A stretch of 64,000 nucleotides of DNA from Areca catechu (GCA_021397845.1 CM038047.1:130368112-130432111); one strand, 5' to 3'; shown: positions 47,800-60,057, counted from the first letter of the stretch. Numbers and translations are program-made. The notes: a model not told the origin generated them from the sequence alone.

Positions 47800-49028
47800 T
47801 GTTGACCCCATAAGTGATTTTGATGATAACCAAACATTGGAGAATGTACATTTATTTCTAATAACTCTTCAAGTGATTTACAAGTTTTTGTAGGATGGTT
47901 TATTTGTTCAAACTTTAACTCCTACATCTTCAGTTCTTGCTTTGAGTTGTGTTGTAATCTGATTTTGTAAAGAAGAACCCAATGAAATTGCTAAGAAAAA
48001 ATTTGTAAAAAGGGTTACTTCTGTGTGTGTGTCCCTGAGAATTATTTTGAGTTGGTGTGCATGTAAAATGTAAAAGTATTAGTGAGAGTTTTTCTTTAAG
48101 TTCAATTATAAAAATCCTGAGGAAGTTACGCGAGCTGACCCAGCATGTTGAAGAGCCGACTCCATCTCATGGCACGTAACAAGGATTCTGGTACGTAGTA
48201 ATCTGCGCTGACTCGAGTGAATCCGAGTCGACTGGAATATGTCCGAGCCGACTCCTCTAGAGTCTAGTTTTTGAAGATTTGTGAGAATAGCCAGGCGAGC
48301 CGACCCGAACCTCAAAGAGCCGACTCTGCCAGACCTAATTTTGAAGACCTGAGAAAGCGAGCCGACCCAAACTGCATCGAGCCAACTCTTCTAAAGTAAG
48401 GATTTCAGAACCTGAGAAGAAGAGCTGACCAAAGATCAAAAGAGTCGACTCCTCGAGTTCAAGATTTTCAAGGATATAAGTTCGAGCCAACCCGAGATAT
48501 CAAGAGCCGACTCATCCAGAGTGAAGTTTTGTACCCTGAAACAAAGAGCCGACTGCACTGAAGATTTGGTGACTCGACCTATCAACTCGAAGGATCTGAG
48601 ACGACTCGAAGGAATCCGAGCCAACTCAAATATCACTTTCAGGTATCTAACGGCTAGTTCCAGAATTTCTTTTTGAATGCCAAAAAGTGCTCCAATGGTC
48701 ACAAATCACTTTCCAATGGTCTACAATGGCTAGAACTGCCCTGAAGTGATGGAAGACCTTATATTTGAGGGATTTGAACTTCTCTCAAGTGAGTTTTTGA
48801 AAGTTCTTCAAAGTTTTGAAGCTACGTTGAATATCCTACCTACCAACAAGCAAGAGAGTACAAGAGCATTCAAGTCAGCCCTCAAGCCTTCACCAACTCT
48901 AATCTGAAGCTTGAAGTAATTTGGGAAAAACCAAATAGGTTCTTGGTGAGCCCGGTTGAAAAACCAAATAGGTTCTTGGTGAGCCTTTGATAAAAACCAA
49001 GTATTGGGTTCTTGGTGATCTTGGTAAA
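47800..49028 (+). repeat. SIRE-1 3' LTR, left part
   Basis: Colinear with 38,301 on. Relative to the 5' LTR it lacks a stretch near 48,925 (5' LTR about 39,440-39,590). It contains the CGAGCCGACTCG-like cluster at about 48,130-48,610. SIRE-2 interrupts it at 49,028/49,029. Confidence 0.92.
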
Positions 49029-50495
49029 TGTTGCCCAGAAATGGAGCCCAAGAGGGGAGGTGAATTGGATCTTTTAAAAATTAAAAAAGTAATGTGAAGG
49101 TCTAGTGGTGTTTGTGAGTAATAAATTCAATGCTCAAGATTAAATACAGCGGAAAGCAGTAAATCAAATGTAATAAGCTAAGAGCAAGAGGGAGAGAAGA
49201 GAATCACTCACAAACACAATATTTATAGTAGTTTAGTGCAAACCAAGCACCTACATCCACTCCCCAAGCCACCCTTGAGAATTTCACTATAATCCAATCA
49301 AGATTACAGCTGACTTGTTTTTCAAAAGGCTCATAAGTCAAAACCTATGTTGGTTTTGTCACCTAGGCTCACCAACAACCTTTTACACTTGTTTTGTCTT
49401 CGGGCTCACAAGTTAACCCTAGTTGGTTTTATCCCTTTGGCTCACCAACAAACCACAACAACCTTCTTTCAAGACACCCTTGAAAGCAAGGTCATATCAC
49501 AAGATAAAAATAGATATACAACTTTAAAACTAAGACAAACTCTCTTCAAGAGTAGAAAGGAAGCTTTGAAGCTCAAGTTGATGCTTTGTCTAGTCTCCTC
49601 CTTGGAATATCCTTCAAAAAATTTCTTTTGGAATGATGTAAGGATGAGCTTGTAGGCTTTTTCAGGAAATCAAACTATAAAAGGCTATTGATATGAAGTT
49701 CTTGAGAGAATATTGGCTTTTTGGCTTTTAATGGATTTCAATACACTTCAATGCCTTTGGAATGAAGTTGGTGGAGGTTAAATACAACAAGAAACTTCCA
49801 AAAAATGATTTGTGACCGTTGGAGCCTCGAATCTAGTCTTTTGGAGCTTGAAAAGCAATTTCTGCAAGTCAGAAAAATAGATCCGTTAGGGCTGTCAGGC
49901 TTCAAGTGTTGACACTTAGCTCATCAGGTGTCGACACTTGGCTGTCAGGTGTCGACACTTGAACTTTCAAGTGTCGACACTTGATGCACAGGTGTTGACA
50001 CTTGACACAAAAATCCTCAAATGGCCAAGTTCTGGATTTTCAAAAATCTCAAGCCTTGAGTCGACACTTGGAAACCTAAGTGTCGACACTTGAAATGTAG
50101 GTGTCGATACTTGAGTTCTAGGTGTCGACACTTAGCGTGCCAAGGGTTTTTCTGCGTGCCAAATGCTGAAGTGTCAACACTTGGCTTCCCAGGTGTCGAC
50201 ACTTGATACTGAAAAATTCACAATCAAGTGTAATTAGAGCCAAAAACACAAATATTGATTTTGAAATTTAAATGGAACATAAATAAATAACAATTGATCA
50301 TGTAAAAGTCCTTTTTAAATGAAGAGTATGTCCATAATTGCAAAAAATGCTCCGTGCCACGGCGTGCCATGATACATAAGCTTTTGAGATTTTGAGGTGC
50401 TTTCTTCCTGAAAACTCATAGCTTGAAATATACATTAGTATACAATATGCACTCAATGTTTTGTTATTCATCAAAATCATTAGGTGGAGCCAACT
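49029..50495 (-). repeat. SIRE-2 3' LTR
   Basis: About 1,467 bp. On plus it starts TGTTGCCCAGAAATGG and ends near GGAGCCAAC; the terminal CA is decayed. The TATA box TATAAATA is on the minus strand at 49,220-49,227. The part at 49,320-49,450 resembles the reverse complement of the SIRE-1 LTR repeat block. Confidence 0.92.
49890..50215 (-). repeat. CAAGTGTCGACACTTG palindrome array, SIRE-2 3' LTR
   Basis: About 11 copies of (A/C)(A/G)GTGTCGACACTTG, seven with exact GTCGAC and four with one change in the core. The full form CAAGTGTCGACACTTG is a perfect 16-bp palindrome. Spacing varies from about 20 to 90 bp. Confidence 0.92.
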
Positions 50496-50772
50496 ATCTC
50501 CTTCTTTTTGATGATGACAAAACCTTGAGTAAAACAGCATTGAGTTTCAAATTTCAACTATGATAATTCATGAGTATGATATGAGCCATAGTTTTCATCG
50601 TTAGGAAGAATCAATCTCCCCCTCAATTAGATATTTCTAATCAGAAATATACCAGGGTATCAAAGCAGATCAAATTTGAAAATTTACACAAACAAATTGG
50701 AAAAATTTTCATAAATTTACACAAACAATTTATACCATTTATGCCATACTTATGCCATACAATCCATACTAT

Positions 50773-50820
50773 TACTCCTTTTTTGTCAATCATTAGAAAG
50801 GGGAATAACCTCCCCCTCAC
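50773..50820 (-). promoter_or_regulatory. SIRE-2 upstream polypurine tracts
   Basis: On the minus strand GTGAGGGGGAGGT (50,808-50,820) and ATTGACAAAAAAGGAG (about 50,771-50,786). Another, GAGGGGGAGATT, is at 50,613-50,624, and the terminal one is AAAAAGAAGGAGATA beside the LTR at about 50,496. Same arrangement as SIRE-1. Confidence 0.75.
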
Positions 50821-51087
50821 AATGAGCATGGAGACAAAAAGATGGCAGGTATCAGAGCCAAAAAGATCCAAAGAGTGTATCAGAGCTAAAGAGAATAAAT
50901 GTAACTAATCAAGCAATCAAAGTGAATCACAATTTTTAAACATCCAAATTGAAATATATATATGATAAGTGGAGTTTTCAGTACAAAATTTGCTGACTCA
51001 TCAGCAAGACTGAAACATACAAAATGTATCAGAGTCAAACAACAATAAGAAACATACAAAGTTGCATGAAATATAAAGAACATACAA

Positions 51088-52708
51088 CAGAAGAGACATC
51101 TATAAGGCGAATCCTCATCAGATGGAATCTCAAAAGAAATGGGACCAGTAACTCTAGTCCTACAGGCTAGATTACCAGGAGTCTTCAGGATACCACGGCC
51201 ACTAGTCCTAGTGGATGGCTCAAAACGAGGTGCAACTCTAGAGGCCCTAGAAAAAGGAGGAGGTAGAGTCTCAGTGGGAGTAACAAAGACTGGCTCAGTG
51301 GCAGCTGGAGTGTCAGTAGCATCAGCTAGAAGAACATCAGGGGTCTGCTGCTCATGACTGACGACCTCATAACCGTCGGCACCATCATCACTATCGCTGC
51401 CGTCGTCAAGAACATCTGTAGCCCTGTCATCAGTGCAATCACCACCCTCTACAGTATCATCATGGTCATCCTGGTGGTCGTCGCCATCATCATCATCACC
51501 CGAAGGAACAGTAGGAGCAGCTGGAGGGAGCAGAGATCTGATCAAACTCTTAATGCGCGCAAAACCAGCCTCCACAGTCTAGCGAATCTCGGCATGCTCA
51601 GTAGCAGTGTCAGCTCTGAGGCTCTCAATCTCGATCCGAAGCTGAGTCGTCCTAGCTCCTAGACTGATAAGCTTGCCTCTCACCTCTGCAAAGTGCTCAC
51701 GTGAATACTCCTCAAAGTGTACTCTAGTAGAAGCTGGAGGAGCTGCTGACGGTGTGGCAGAAGGCATCGCAGGCTCGGTCTCTGATGCATGTGCTATATG
51801 AACAGGAGAACTGACCGGCCGTGATGGCCCTGCCTCAACCTCACGTAACTCATCCTCCTCATCTAGCTCCTAGCCAAACTCTCTCCTGATCCATCTACCA
51901 CCAACCACTCTGTATCCCATCCTATAGAGCGACATCTCATCATAAACATCAGTGTGTAAGATCTCCTTGGGGATCTCCCCCTCTAAGGATACTCCACATG
52001 CATGGAATAGTCGGGTCAGTCCCATCCCATAGGGCAGACAATGACGATGCTAGCTGGCCGCATCTCTCATCTGTATTAGCATCATGGAAGGAATGTCTAC
52101 CTGTATCCTCTGTGTCAAGCAGACCATGAGCATAAGCTCTCTCTCTGTGATAAAATCAAAATGCCCTATCTTCGGTAGAAGAATATGGGCCATGATGTGA
52201 TGAAGGAGCCACATCTCCACCGATAGCTTGTTCACGGTGACTACTGTCACACCGCAAACATCCTCTCACTCCAAAATACAACGAAATGCGGCCTCCCTGT
52301 CATCCACAGAGAAAATGCTAATCCCTCGATGTGGTATCTCCCAAACTCTGCTCAAGAGCTCCTCTATCAAAAGAATCTCCACACCTCGCACAGATGTCCT
52401 CCAAGTCATACGCCAGCAATCAATGCTCCATAGAACTCACGTACCAGATGGTGATAATACCTCTCCTGCATAGTGCAGAAGGGCACCAAACCCGCATCGA
52501 TAAGGGTCTGCCGGATCTGAAAATGCTGGCGATCGAAAAACTCTAAGTCCACTCGTCGACCGGAAGCAACAACCTTCCCTGCCATCCTCTCCGCAGGGGA
52601 ACCAGGTGCAACTGAACTGCTCGACTCACTAGTGTCATGCCTAGCCTTTATTCTCCTCTCAGTCCTCTGACTCAGTCTCCTAACTGCTAGTCTCTTCCTA
52701 AGACCCAT
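51088..52708 (-). pseudogene. SIRE-2 env-like ORF, decayed
   Basis: ATG at 52,708 (MGLRKRLAVRRLSQRTERRI), a basic start followed by FFDRQHFQIRQTLIDAGLV. After a frameshift near 52,400 a second frame carries HHIMAHILLPKIGHFDFITE, IQVDIPSMMLIQMRDAAS, a stop, then CLPYGMGLTRLFHACGV, which is the domain also seen in the SIRE-1 env-like ORF. The C-terminal part (51,575 on) has a helical stretch, then a strongly acidic run (DDDDGDDHQDDHDD), then a Pro/Thr/Arg-rich tail. At least three stops and one frameshift. No membrane segment within the domain. Confidence 0.75.
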
Positions 52709-53518
52709 GACAAACTAGCTGGATAGGAAGGAAAAGAGGATAGATCCAATCAAACTTAGAGCTATGGGCCGGCTACAGGTTCAGCTAAGGAGAAAATCAT
52801 TTCACAAGAGGTGCAAAGATAGTTTTGAAACAATTTTGGGTTGTAAAATACGCTTAAAAAATTTAGGAAATCTACAAACAATTTGAAAGCGGGAGTTTTA
52901 CAAGCTAGAAAATGTTTTTGGTTCTTAAAATATATTTGAACTTTTGTAAAAATACAATTTGTAATGTCAAAATACCAAAACACATGGGATTTGGGCTTAA
53001 ATCATTTAGGGTTTTAGCAAAATAGTGAAAATGTCGCAGAAGCAACATGAAAAACTATGATAAATGAATAAAGATAAGTTTAGAACACTAGATTTTAGGT
53101 AAAAATCCAAATTTTTTGGCCAAAATTAATCAAACGGTGATTTTTCCCAAATTCGGATGGAATGAGCATGAAAAATGGCCAAAAACCATGGGAAATCCAA
53201 GAGAAATGCCACTAAACCATCATTCCTTCAAATGGAGTTCTAGAAAACCAATAAAACCCATGAAAATCTGGTTAAAATCCCAAAATTAGTCGAAAAAATC
53301 CAAATCTAGGTCAAACGGTGTGACGATAACAAAAAGAAAATAAAAATATGAGAAATAAAAATAAAATGAAATTAGAAAAGGGAATACCTGAGATGTGATG
53401 GGGTAAACGGGAAGAGGAAGTATTCGAAGTGTAGGGGACCACTGTCTCTTGAAATTGACGGGGAAAAGTAAAAACAAAAACCCTCGGTCGGTCGTTTCAA
53501 AAATAGATTTCGTTTCGC

Positions 53519-53600
53519 TAGTGTCGACACTTAGTATTTGTCAAGTGTCGACACTTGGTCAGGTGTCGACACTTGACAAAATCCAAGTGTCGATACTTGG
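53519..53600 (-). repeat. GTCGAC palindromes between SIRE-2 pol and env-like ORF
   Basis: Four copies in 82 bp: TAGTGTCGACACTTAG, CAAGTGTCGACACTTG, AGGTGTCGACACTTGA and CAAGTGTCGATACTTG. The motif is that of the SIRE-2 LTR array, about 130 bp after the pol stop (53,732) and 0.8 kb before the env-like start. Confidence 0.92.
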
Positions 53601-53731
53601 CCAAGAAAATCCCAAAAAAAATTAAAAAAATTTTCAAAAAATCTAAGAAAATATTTAAAAGCTTTTGGGACTCAAAGCAAGTGTTTTTTTTTGAAAAAAA
53701 TACCTTGGGTAAGATGAAGTTTGTGAGAGTT

Positions 53732-56700
53732 CTAGGAGAATGAGTTAATGATACCTAACTCTCTTCTAATCAGACAGAACCATTCTTCACTCAATGGTTT
53801 GGTAAACACATCAGCTAATTGATCATCAATACACACAAATTCAAGAATAATATTAGAGTTTTGTACATGATCTCTTATGAAATGATGTCTTATTTCAATG
53901 TATTTACTTCTTGAATGTTGCACAGGATTCTTAGTTAGATTGATTGCATAGTATTGTCACATCTTATGAGTGTCTTAGTTAGTTTAATGCTAAAATCTTC
54001 GAGTTGTTGTTTGATCCAAAGGATTTGAGCACAACAGCTTCCAGCTGCTATATATTGGCTTCTGTCGTAGATAGAGCAACTGAATTCTGTTTCTTGCTAC
54101 TCCAAGAGATCAAATTTACTCCAAGAAACTGACAGGTTCCACTAGTACTTTTATGATCAAGTTTACACCCAGCAAAGTCAGCATCAGAATAAGCAATCAA
54201 TTTAAATAAAGAATCTCTAGAGTACCACAAACCAATTTCAATTGTGCCAAATAAATATCTAAGTATGCATTTAACAGCCAAAAGATGAGACTCTTTAGGA
54301 TTAGACTAATATCTAGCACACATACAATGCTAAACATGATATCTGGCCTACTGGCAGTAAGATATAGCAACGAACCGATCATGCCATGATATAATTTTTG
54401 GTTAATAGATTTACCTGATTCATCCTTGTCAAGTCTACAAGTAGAGCTCATAGGGGTACCTAAAGGCTTGGTGTTCTCCATCCCAAACTTCTTGAGTATT
54501 TCTTTTGTGTACTTCGCTTGGTTGATGAAGATCCCCTCTTTGGTTTGCTTTATTTGGAGTCCAAGGAAAAAATTTAGTTCTCCCATCATGCTCATCTTGA
54601 TCTCACCCTACATTAGCTTTGCAAATTCTTGATAAAGAGATTCGTTAGTAGCACCAAATATGATATCATCTACATAGATTTGTACTACTAAGAGATCATC
54701 ATTCTTTTTCTTCAACAACAAAGTTTTGTCTACATTACCTCTAGCAAAATTATTTTGAGTAAAAAAGAACTTAAATGATCATACCAAGCTCTTGGAGCTT
54801 GTTTCAAACCATACAAAGCTTTATGAAGTTTGTAAACATGATTTGGAAATTCGGAGTTTTCAAAACCAGGAGGTTGTTCAACATAAATTTCTTCTTCAAT
54901 AAGACAATTTAAAAAGGCACTTTTAACATCCATTTGAAATAATTTAAAATTCATAAAGCAAGCAAAAGCCAACAATAGCCTAATTGCCTCAAGTCTAGCC
55001 ACAGGAGCAAAGGTTTCATCAAAATCTATCCCTTCCTCTTGATTGTATCCTTTGGCAACTAGTCTAACCTTATTTCTAGTAACAACACCATTTTCATCAA
55101 GTTTATTTCGAAAAACCCATTTTGTGCTAATAATTGAAGTATTTGAAGGCCTATCTACTAATGTCCAAACATTGTTTCTTTTGAATTGGTTAAGTTCATC
55201 TTACATAGCATTTATCCAATTACTATCACATTCAGCTTCCTCAATAGTTTTAGGTTCAATTTGGGAAACAAAAGCTAAATAATCACAGATATTCCTAAGG
55301 GATGATCGAGTACTTACACCTTTAGATGGATCACCAATAATTAGTTCTTTTGGGTGTCCATGAGCATACCTCCATTCTTTTTGCAGTGGATCAACTGTAG
55401 ATGTGTTTTCATCACCTTGTGCTTGATCTCCTTCAGTGTTTTAATCATCTTCTTGTTCCTTGGTAGGCTCTTCATTGTTGTCTACACTTTCAGTTTTCTT
55501 GGTACCTGTTTCATCAGAAGATACATCTTCTTTTCTCAAAGATTTCTGGTCAGATTCATCAAATACCACATGTATGGATTCCTCAACAACAAGTGTTCTT
55601 CTGTTGAAGACCTTGTATATCTTACTAGAAGTGGAGTAGCCTAGAAATACTCCCTCATCTGATTTGGCATCAAATTTGCTCAAATTATCCTTACCATTGT
55701 TTAAAATGAAACAATGGCATCCAAAAACACGAAAATAATGAATTGAGGGTTTTCTACCCTTCTAAAGCTCATAAGGTGTTTTCTTTAAAATCGGTCGGAT
55801 CAAAACTCGATTTAAAATATAGCATGCAATATTTATGGCTTCCGTCCAAAAATATCTAGGTAAATCATTTTCACAAAGCATGGTGCATGCCATTTCTTCA
55901 AGAGTTCTATTTTTCCTTTCTACCATCCCATTTTGTTGAGGTGTCATAGGTGCAGAAAAATTATGATGAATACCATTTTCAATACAGAATTTATCAAAAT
56001 CAACATTTTCAAATTAGGTTCCATGATCACTTCTCAAAGAAATGATTGAAACACCTTTTTTATTTGAAACTCGTTTATGAAACCTAATGAATTCAGAAAA
56101 TGTTTCATCTTTATGTGCTAAAAACATGACCCATGTAAATCGTGAGAAATCATCTACAATGACTAGACCGTACTTCTTACCTCCCAAACTAGATATTTTA
56201 GTTGGCCCAAAGAGGTCCATGTGAAGCAAATCTAAGGGTCTAGATGTAGAGATTACTCCTTTTGGTTTGAAAGAGGATTTGGTTTATTTTCCAAGTTGAC
56301 ATGCACTGCAAATCTTGTCTTTTTCAAAACTGAGTTTAGGCAAATCCTTTATCAAATTCTTTTTGCTAAGTTTTGAAATCAAATCCATACTAGCATGTCC
56401 TAGTCTACGATGCCAAAGCCAACTAGTTTCATTGATCTTGGCTTCCATTGCCACTAGGCATTGACCATTTTGAATCGGAAGATCATCAAGATCAACCATA
56501 TAAATATTGCCATGCCTATGACCAATGAACTTAATGCCATTATCATTTAAACTAGAAACAATGCACATAAAAGATTCAAAAACAACTTTAAAATCCTTAT
56601 CTCAAAACTGACTAATACTAAGCAAGTTATGTTTCAAACCATCAACATATAAAACATTATCAATATAAGAAGAGGGGGTGATATGGACTTTACCAATACC

Positions 56701-56865
56701 AATAATTTTGCCCTTTCCATTATCATCAAAAGTCACATTGCCACCATTTTGATATTCGAGCGATAAGAACTGCTCCACATCTCCTGTCATATGCCTTGAG
56801 CAACCGCTATCAAGGTACCACATTCTTTTCTTGTTGGTTGCAAGGCATACCTGAATAAAGATCAA
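53732..56865 (-). pseudogene. SIRE-2 Pol: protease, integrase, RT, RNase H
   Basis: The protease begins in 56,602-56,865 (RMWYLDSGCSRHMTGDVEQF). Pre-integrase WLWHRRLGHASMDLIS lies near 56,420. Integrase: 56,014-56,229 (LHMDLFGPTKISSLGGKKYG, VDDFSRFTWVMF) and 55,762-55,947 (MTPQQNGMVERKNRTLEEMA). Linker 55,441-55,683 (SKFDAKSDEGVFLGYST). RT 54,730-55,002 (FQMDVKSAFLNCLIEEEIYV, LYGLKQAPRAWYDHL). RT end and RNase H 53,732-54,595 (MMGELNFFLGLQIKQTKEGI, SSKKQNSVALSTTEA). Less decayed than SIRE-1: pre-integrase and protease motifs are intact. Confidence 0.9.
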
Positions 56866-56949
56866 GTGAAGACTTTAGATATCCAAGTCATCTTGGGTCC
56901 ATTTAGGTTAGTGGCATGGGTTCTTTTTGGAACCCAAACTTTCTTAATA

Positions 56950-58560
56950 TTACTCAATCTTCTTTTTTTGCACATATAAGATTTATGCCCTTTAGTACCA
57001 CATGCATAACAAGTAATCGATGAAGATGCAGGCACAAAGAAATTTTTGAAAAGTTTTTGTTTCTTATGAGTTCTAAACCCTAAACCTGCTCTATCAAAAA
57101 CAGCTCTTTAATTGTTCAAAAGCAAATTTAATTTTTCAGAACTATAAGTAAATTTATCTACAAAAGATTTTAATTTTTCAATTTTTTCCTTATGTCTTTT
57201 ATTTTCATCCAAAATTCTTTGCTTTGATTTGAAAGTTTTTCATTTGAAACTGAAGAACTTTTCTTTTTGAAAACTTCTTTTTCCTTTTCAAGAACTGAAA
57301 TCTTATCATTTATTTTTCTATTTTGAAGAAGAAGGCATTCATTTTCATTTGAAAGCTTATCATTTATTTTGGCTAAATCCAAATTTTGCTTTTTCAAATC
57401 TTTATGTTTTGACTTTAGTTTTTGAAATTCTATGACTAATTCATCAAAAACTTCATGAAGTTCATCAAATATAAATTCATTTTCAGTTTCAGAATATACC
57501 TCATCATTATATGCCATCAGACAGAAGTTTGCCACCTCCTGCTGTTCTTCCTCAGAACTGGAGTCCTCATGTCACTCCAGGTTGCCATCATGGCTTTCTT
57601 TCTTAACTTTCTTCTGCTTTTCTTGAGCAAGGGGCAGTCCACCTTAAAATGACCGGGTTTCTTGCATTCAAAACAAGTGGGCTGCTCCTTCTCCTTCTCC
57701 TTGTCTTTCTCTTTACTTGGCTCACCTTTCGAAGGTTTCTTCTTGAAGTTGAATATTTTCTTCCTCATAAACCTTCTGAATTTTCTTGCCATTAGAGCCG
57801 TCTCATCTTCTTCATCATCTTCTTCGGAGTCATCGCTTGATTCTTCTCTAGCAATAGATTTGAAAGCGATCACTTTCTTCTTTTTGTCAACTTCCACATT
57901 CTTTTGCTTGAGAGAGAGCTCATAGGTCATCAGTGAGCCCAACAATTGTTCAAGTAGAAGAGTGTTGACATCCTTGGCTTCTTCAATAGCCGTTACCTTT
58001 GCATCCTAAGAAGCTAATAGAGACTTGAGAAGTTTGTTTACAAGTTCACCATTAGAAATAATTTTTTCTAGGCTTCTCATGCCATTCACAATATTTGTGA
58101 ACCTAGTATACATCTCACTAATAGACTCAGTAGGTTCTATTTTAAATATTTCATACGTATGAATAAGCATGTTAACCTTAGTTGTTTTCACTTGGTGTGT
58201 ACCCTCATGGGTAACCTCAAGTGTATCCCAAATCTCCTTGGCGGAGAGATAATTAGATATTCTATTAAATTCACTTGGGTCAAGAGAGCAAAATAACAAG
58301 TTCATAGCCTTAGCATTAAGCTCTATTTGCTTAATGTCATTCTCATCCCAATCATCTTCCATCTTTGGTGTGAGAATGCCATTAACCAACAAAGTAGGCT
58401 GATGAGGACCTTTTACAATTATCCTCTACAAATTATAATCAATAGCTTGAATAAAAATGCGCATGTGTGTTTTCCAATATGTGTAATTTATGCCATTGAA
58501 AAGTGGGGGATGATTTGAAGCTTGACCTTCAACTGCACCCATTCCTATTGGGGCTGCCAT
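56950..58560 (-). pseudogene. SIRE-2 Gag with coiled coil and two CCHC knuckles
   Basis: ATG at 58,560 (MAAPIGMGAVEGQ), motif NYTYWKTHMRIFIQAIDY, then TAG at codon 45, then open through 58,006 (MEDDWDENDIKQIELNAKAM, MYTRFTNIVNGMRSLEK). 57,517-57,945 has a Glu/Asp-rich then Lys-rich stretch and the knuckle CFECKKPGHFKVDC. 57,170-57,535 is a heptad-like coiled coil (KKQNLDLAKINDKLSNENEC). A second knuckle CYACGTKGHKSYMC lies at about 56,967-57,013. The Gag alignment with SIRE-1 is colinear from the start codon. Confidence 0.85.
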
Positions 58561-58598
58561 GATCTTTCACTCAAGATCCTTGGACCTACAAGAAAGTA

Positions 58599-58615
58599 CT
58601 GGTGCTCTAATACCA
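58599..58615 (-). promoter_or_regulatory. SIRE-2 primer-binding site
   Basis: The minus strand reads TGGTATTAGAGCACCAG, complementary to a tRNA-Met 3' end with one C-to-T change, two bases from the LTR. Confidence 0.88.
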
Positions 58616-58617
58616 CT

Positions 58618-60057
58618 TGTTGCCTAGAAATGGAGTCCAAGAGGGGGGTGAATTGGGTCTTTTAAAAATTAAAACAGTAATGTGAAGGTCTAGTGGTGTT
58701 TTTGAGTAATAAATTCAATGCTCAAGATTAAATACAGTGGAAAGCAGTAAATCAAATGTAATAATCTAAGAGCAAGAGAGAAAGAAGGGAATCACACACA
58801 AACAATATTTATAGTGGTTCAGTGCAAACCAAGCACCTACATCCACTTCCCAAGCCACCCTTGGGAATTTCACTATAATCCAATCAATATTACAGCCGAC
58901 TTGTTTTTCAAAAGGATCACAAGTCAAAACCTATGTTGGTTTTGTCACCTAGGCTCACCAACAACCTTTTACACTTGTTATGTCTTCGGGCTCACAAGTT
59001 AACCCTAGTTGGTTTTATCCCTTTGGCTCACTAACAAACCACAACAACCTTCTTTCAAGACACCCTTGAAAGCAAGGTCAAATCACAAGATAAAAACATA
59101 TATACAACTTTAAAACTAAGACAAACTCTTTTCAAGAGTAGAAAAGAAGCTTTGAAGCTCAAGTTGATACTTTTTCTTGTCTCCTCCTTGGAATATCCTT
59201 CAAAAAACTTCTTTTGGAATGATGTAAGGATGAGCTTGTAGGCTTTTTCAGGGAATCAAACTATAAAAGGCTCTTGATGTGAAGTTCTTGAGAGAATATT
59301 GGCTTTTTGGCTTTGAATGAACTTCAATACACTTCAATGCCTTTGGAATGAAGTTGGAGGTTAAATACAACAAGAAACTTCCAAAAAATGGTTTGTGACT
59401 ATTGGAGCCTCGAATCTAGCCATTTGGAGCTTGAAAAGCAAGTTTTGCAAGTCAGAAAAATAGATCCGTTAGGACAGTCAAGCTTCAAGTGTTGATACTT
59501 GGCTCATCAGGTATCGACACTTGGCTGTCAGGTATCGACACTTGAACTTTCAAGTGTCGACACTTGATGCACAAGTGTCGACACTTGACACAAAAACCCT
59601 CAAATGGCCAAGTTCTGGATTTTCAAAAATCTCAGGCCTTGAGTTGACACTTGGAAACCTAAGTGTCGACACTTGAAATGTAGGTATCGACACTTGGCAT
59701 GCCAAGAATTTTTCTACATGCCAAATACTGAAGTGTCGACACTTGGCTTCCCAGGTGTCGACACTTGATACTGAAAAATTCATAATCAAATGTAATTAGA
59801 GCCAAAAATACAAATATTGATTTTGAAATTTAAATGGAACATAAATAAATAACAATTGATCATGTAAAAGCCCTTTTTCAATGAAGAGTATGTCCATAAT
59901 TACGAAAAATGCTCCATGCCACGGCGTGCCATGATACATAAGCTTTTGAGATTTTGAGGTGCTTTCTTCCTGAAAACTCATAGCTTGAAATACACATTAG
60001 TATACAATATGCACTCAATGTTTTGTTATTCATCAAAATCACTGGGTAGAGCCAACA
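58618..60057 (-). repeat. SIRE-2 5' LTR
   Basis: 1,440 bp, colinear with 49,029-50,495. TATAAATA on minus at 58,806-58,813. Palindrome array at about 59,480-59,770 with about 10 copies (five exact GTCGAC, several ATCGAC or GTTGAC). One array unit present in the 3' LTR is missing here. Confidence 0.92.

Larger units (their letters stand above)
49029..60057 (-). mobile_element. SIRE-2: second Sirevirus-type element nested in the SIRE-1 3' LTR
   Basis: LTRs at 49,029-50,495 and 58,618-60,057. The flanks GTAAA (49,024-49,028) and GTGAA (60,058-60,062) are a target duplication with one change. The primer site lies beside the right LTR, so it reads on the minus strand: gag, coiled coil with two zinc knuckles, protease, integrase, RT, RNase H, palindrome spacer, env-like ORF, several polypurine tracts, 3' LTR. 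Same plan as SIRE-1 with different LTR motifs, so a related but separate family. It must be younger than SIRE-1. Confidence 0.93.

Noticed and set aside
49890..50215. CRISPR-like array of spaced palindromes
   Set aside because: Spacing is irregular, spacers are repeated between the two LTRs, and the context is a plant retrotransposon.
51139..51662. Plus-strand ORFs opposite the SIRE-2 env-like region
   Set aside because: Shadows of the minus-strand acidic and Pro/Thr-rich coding stretch.
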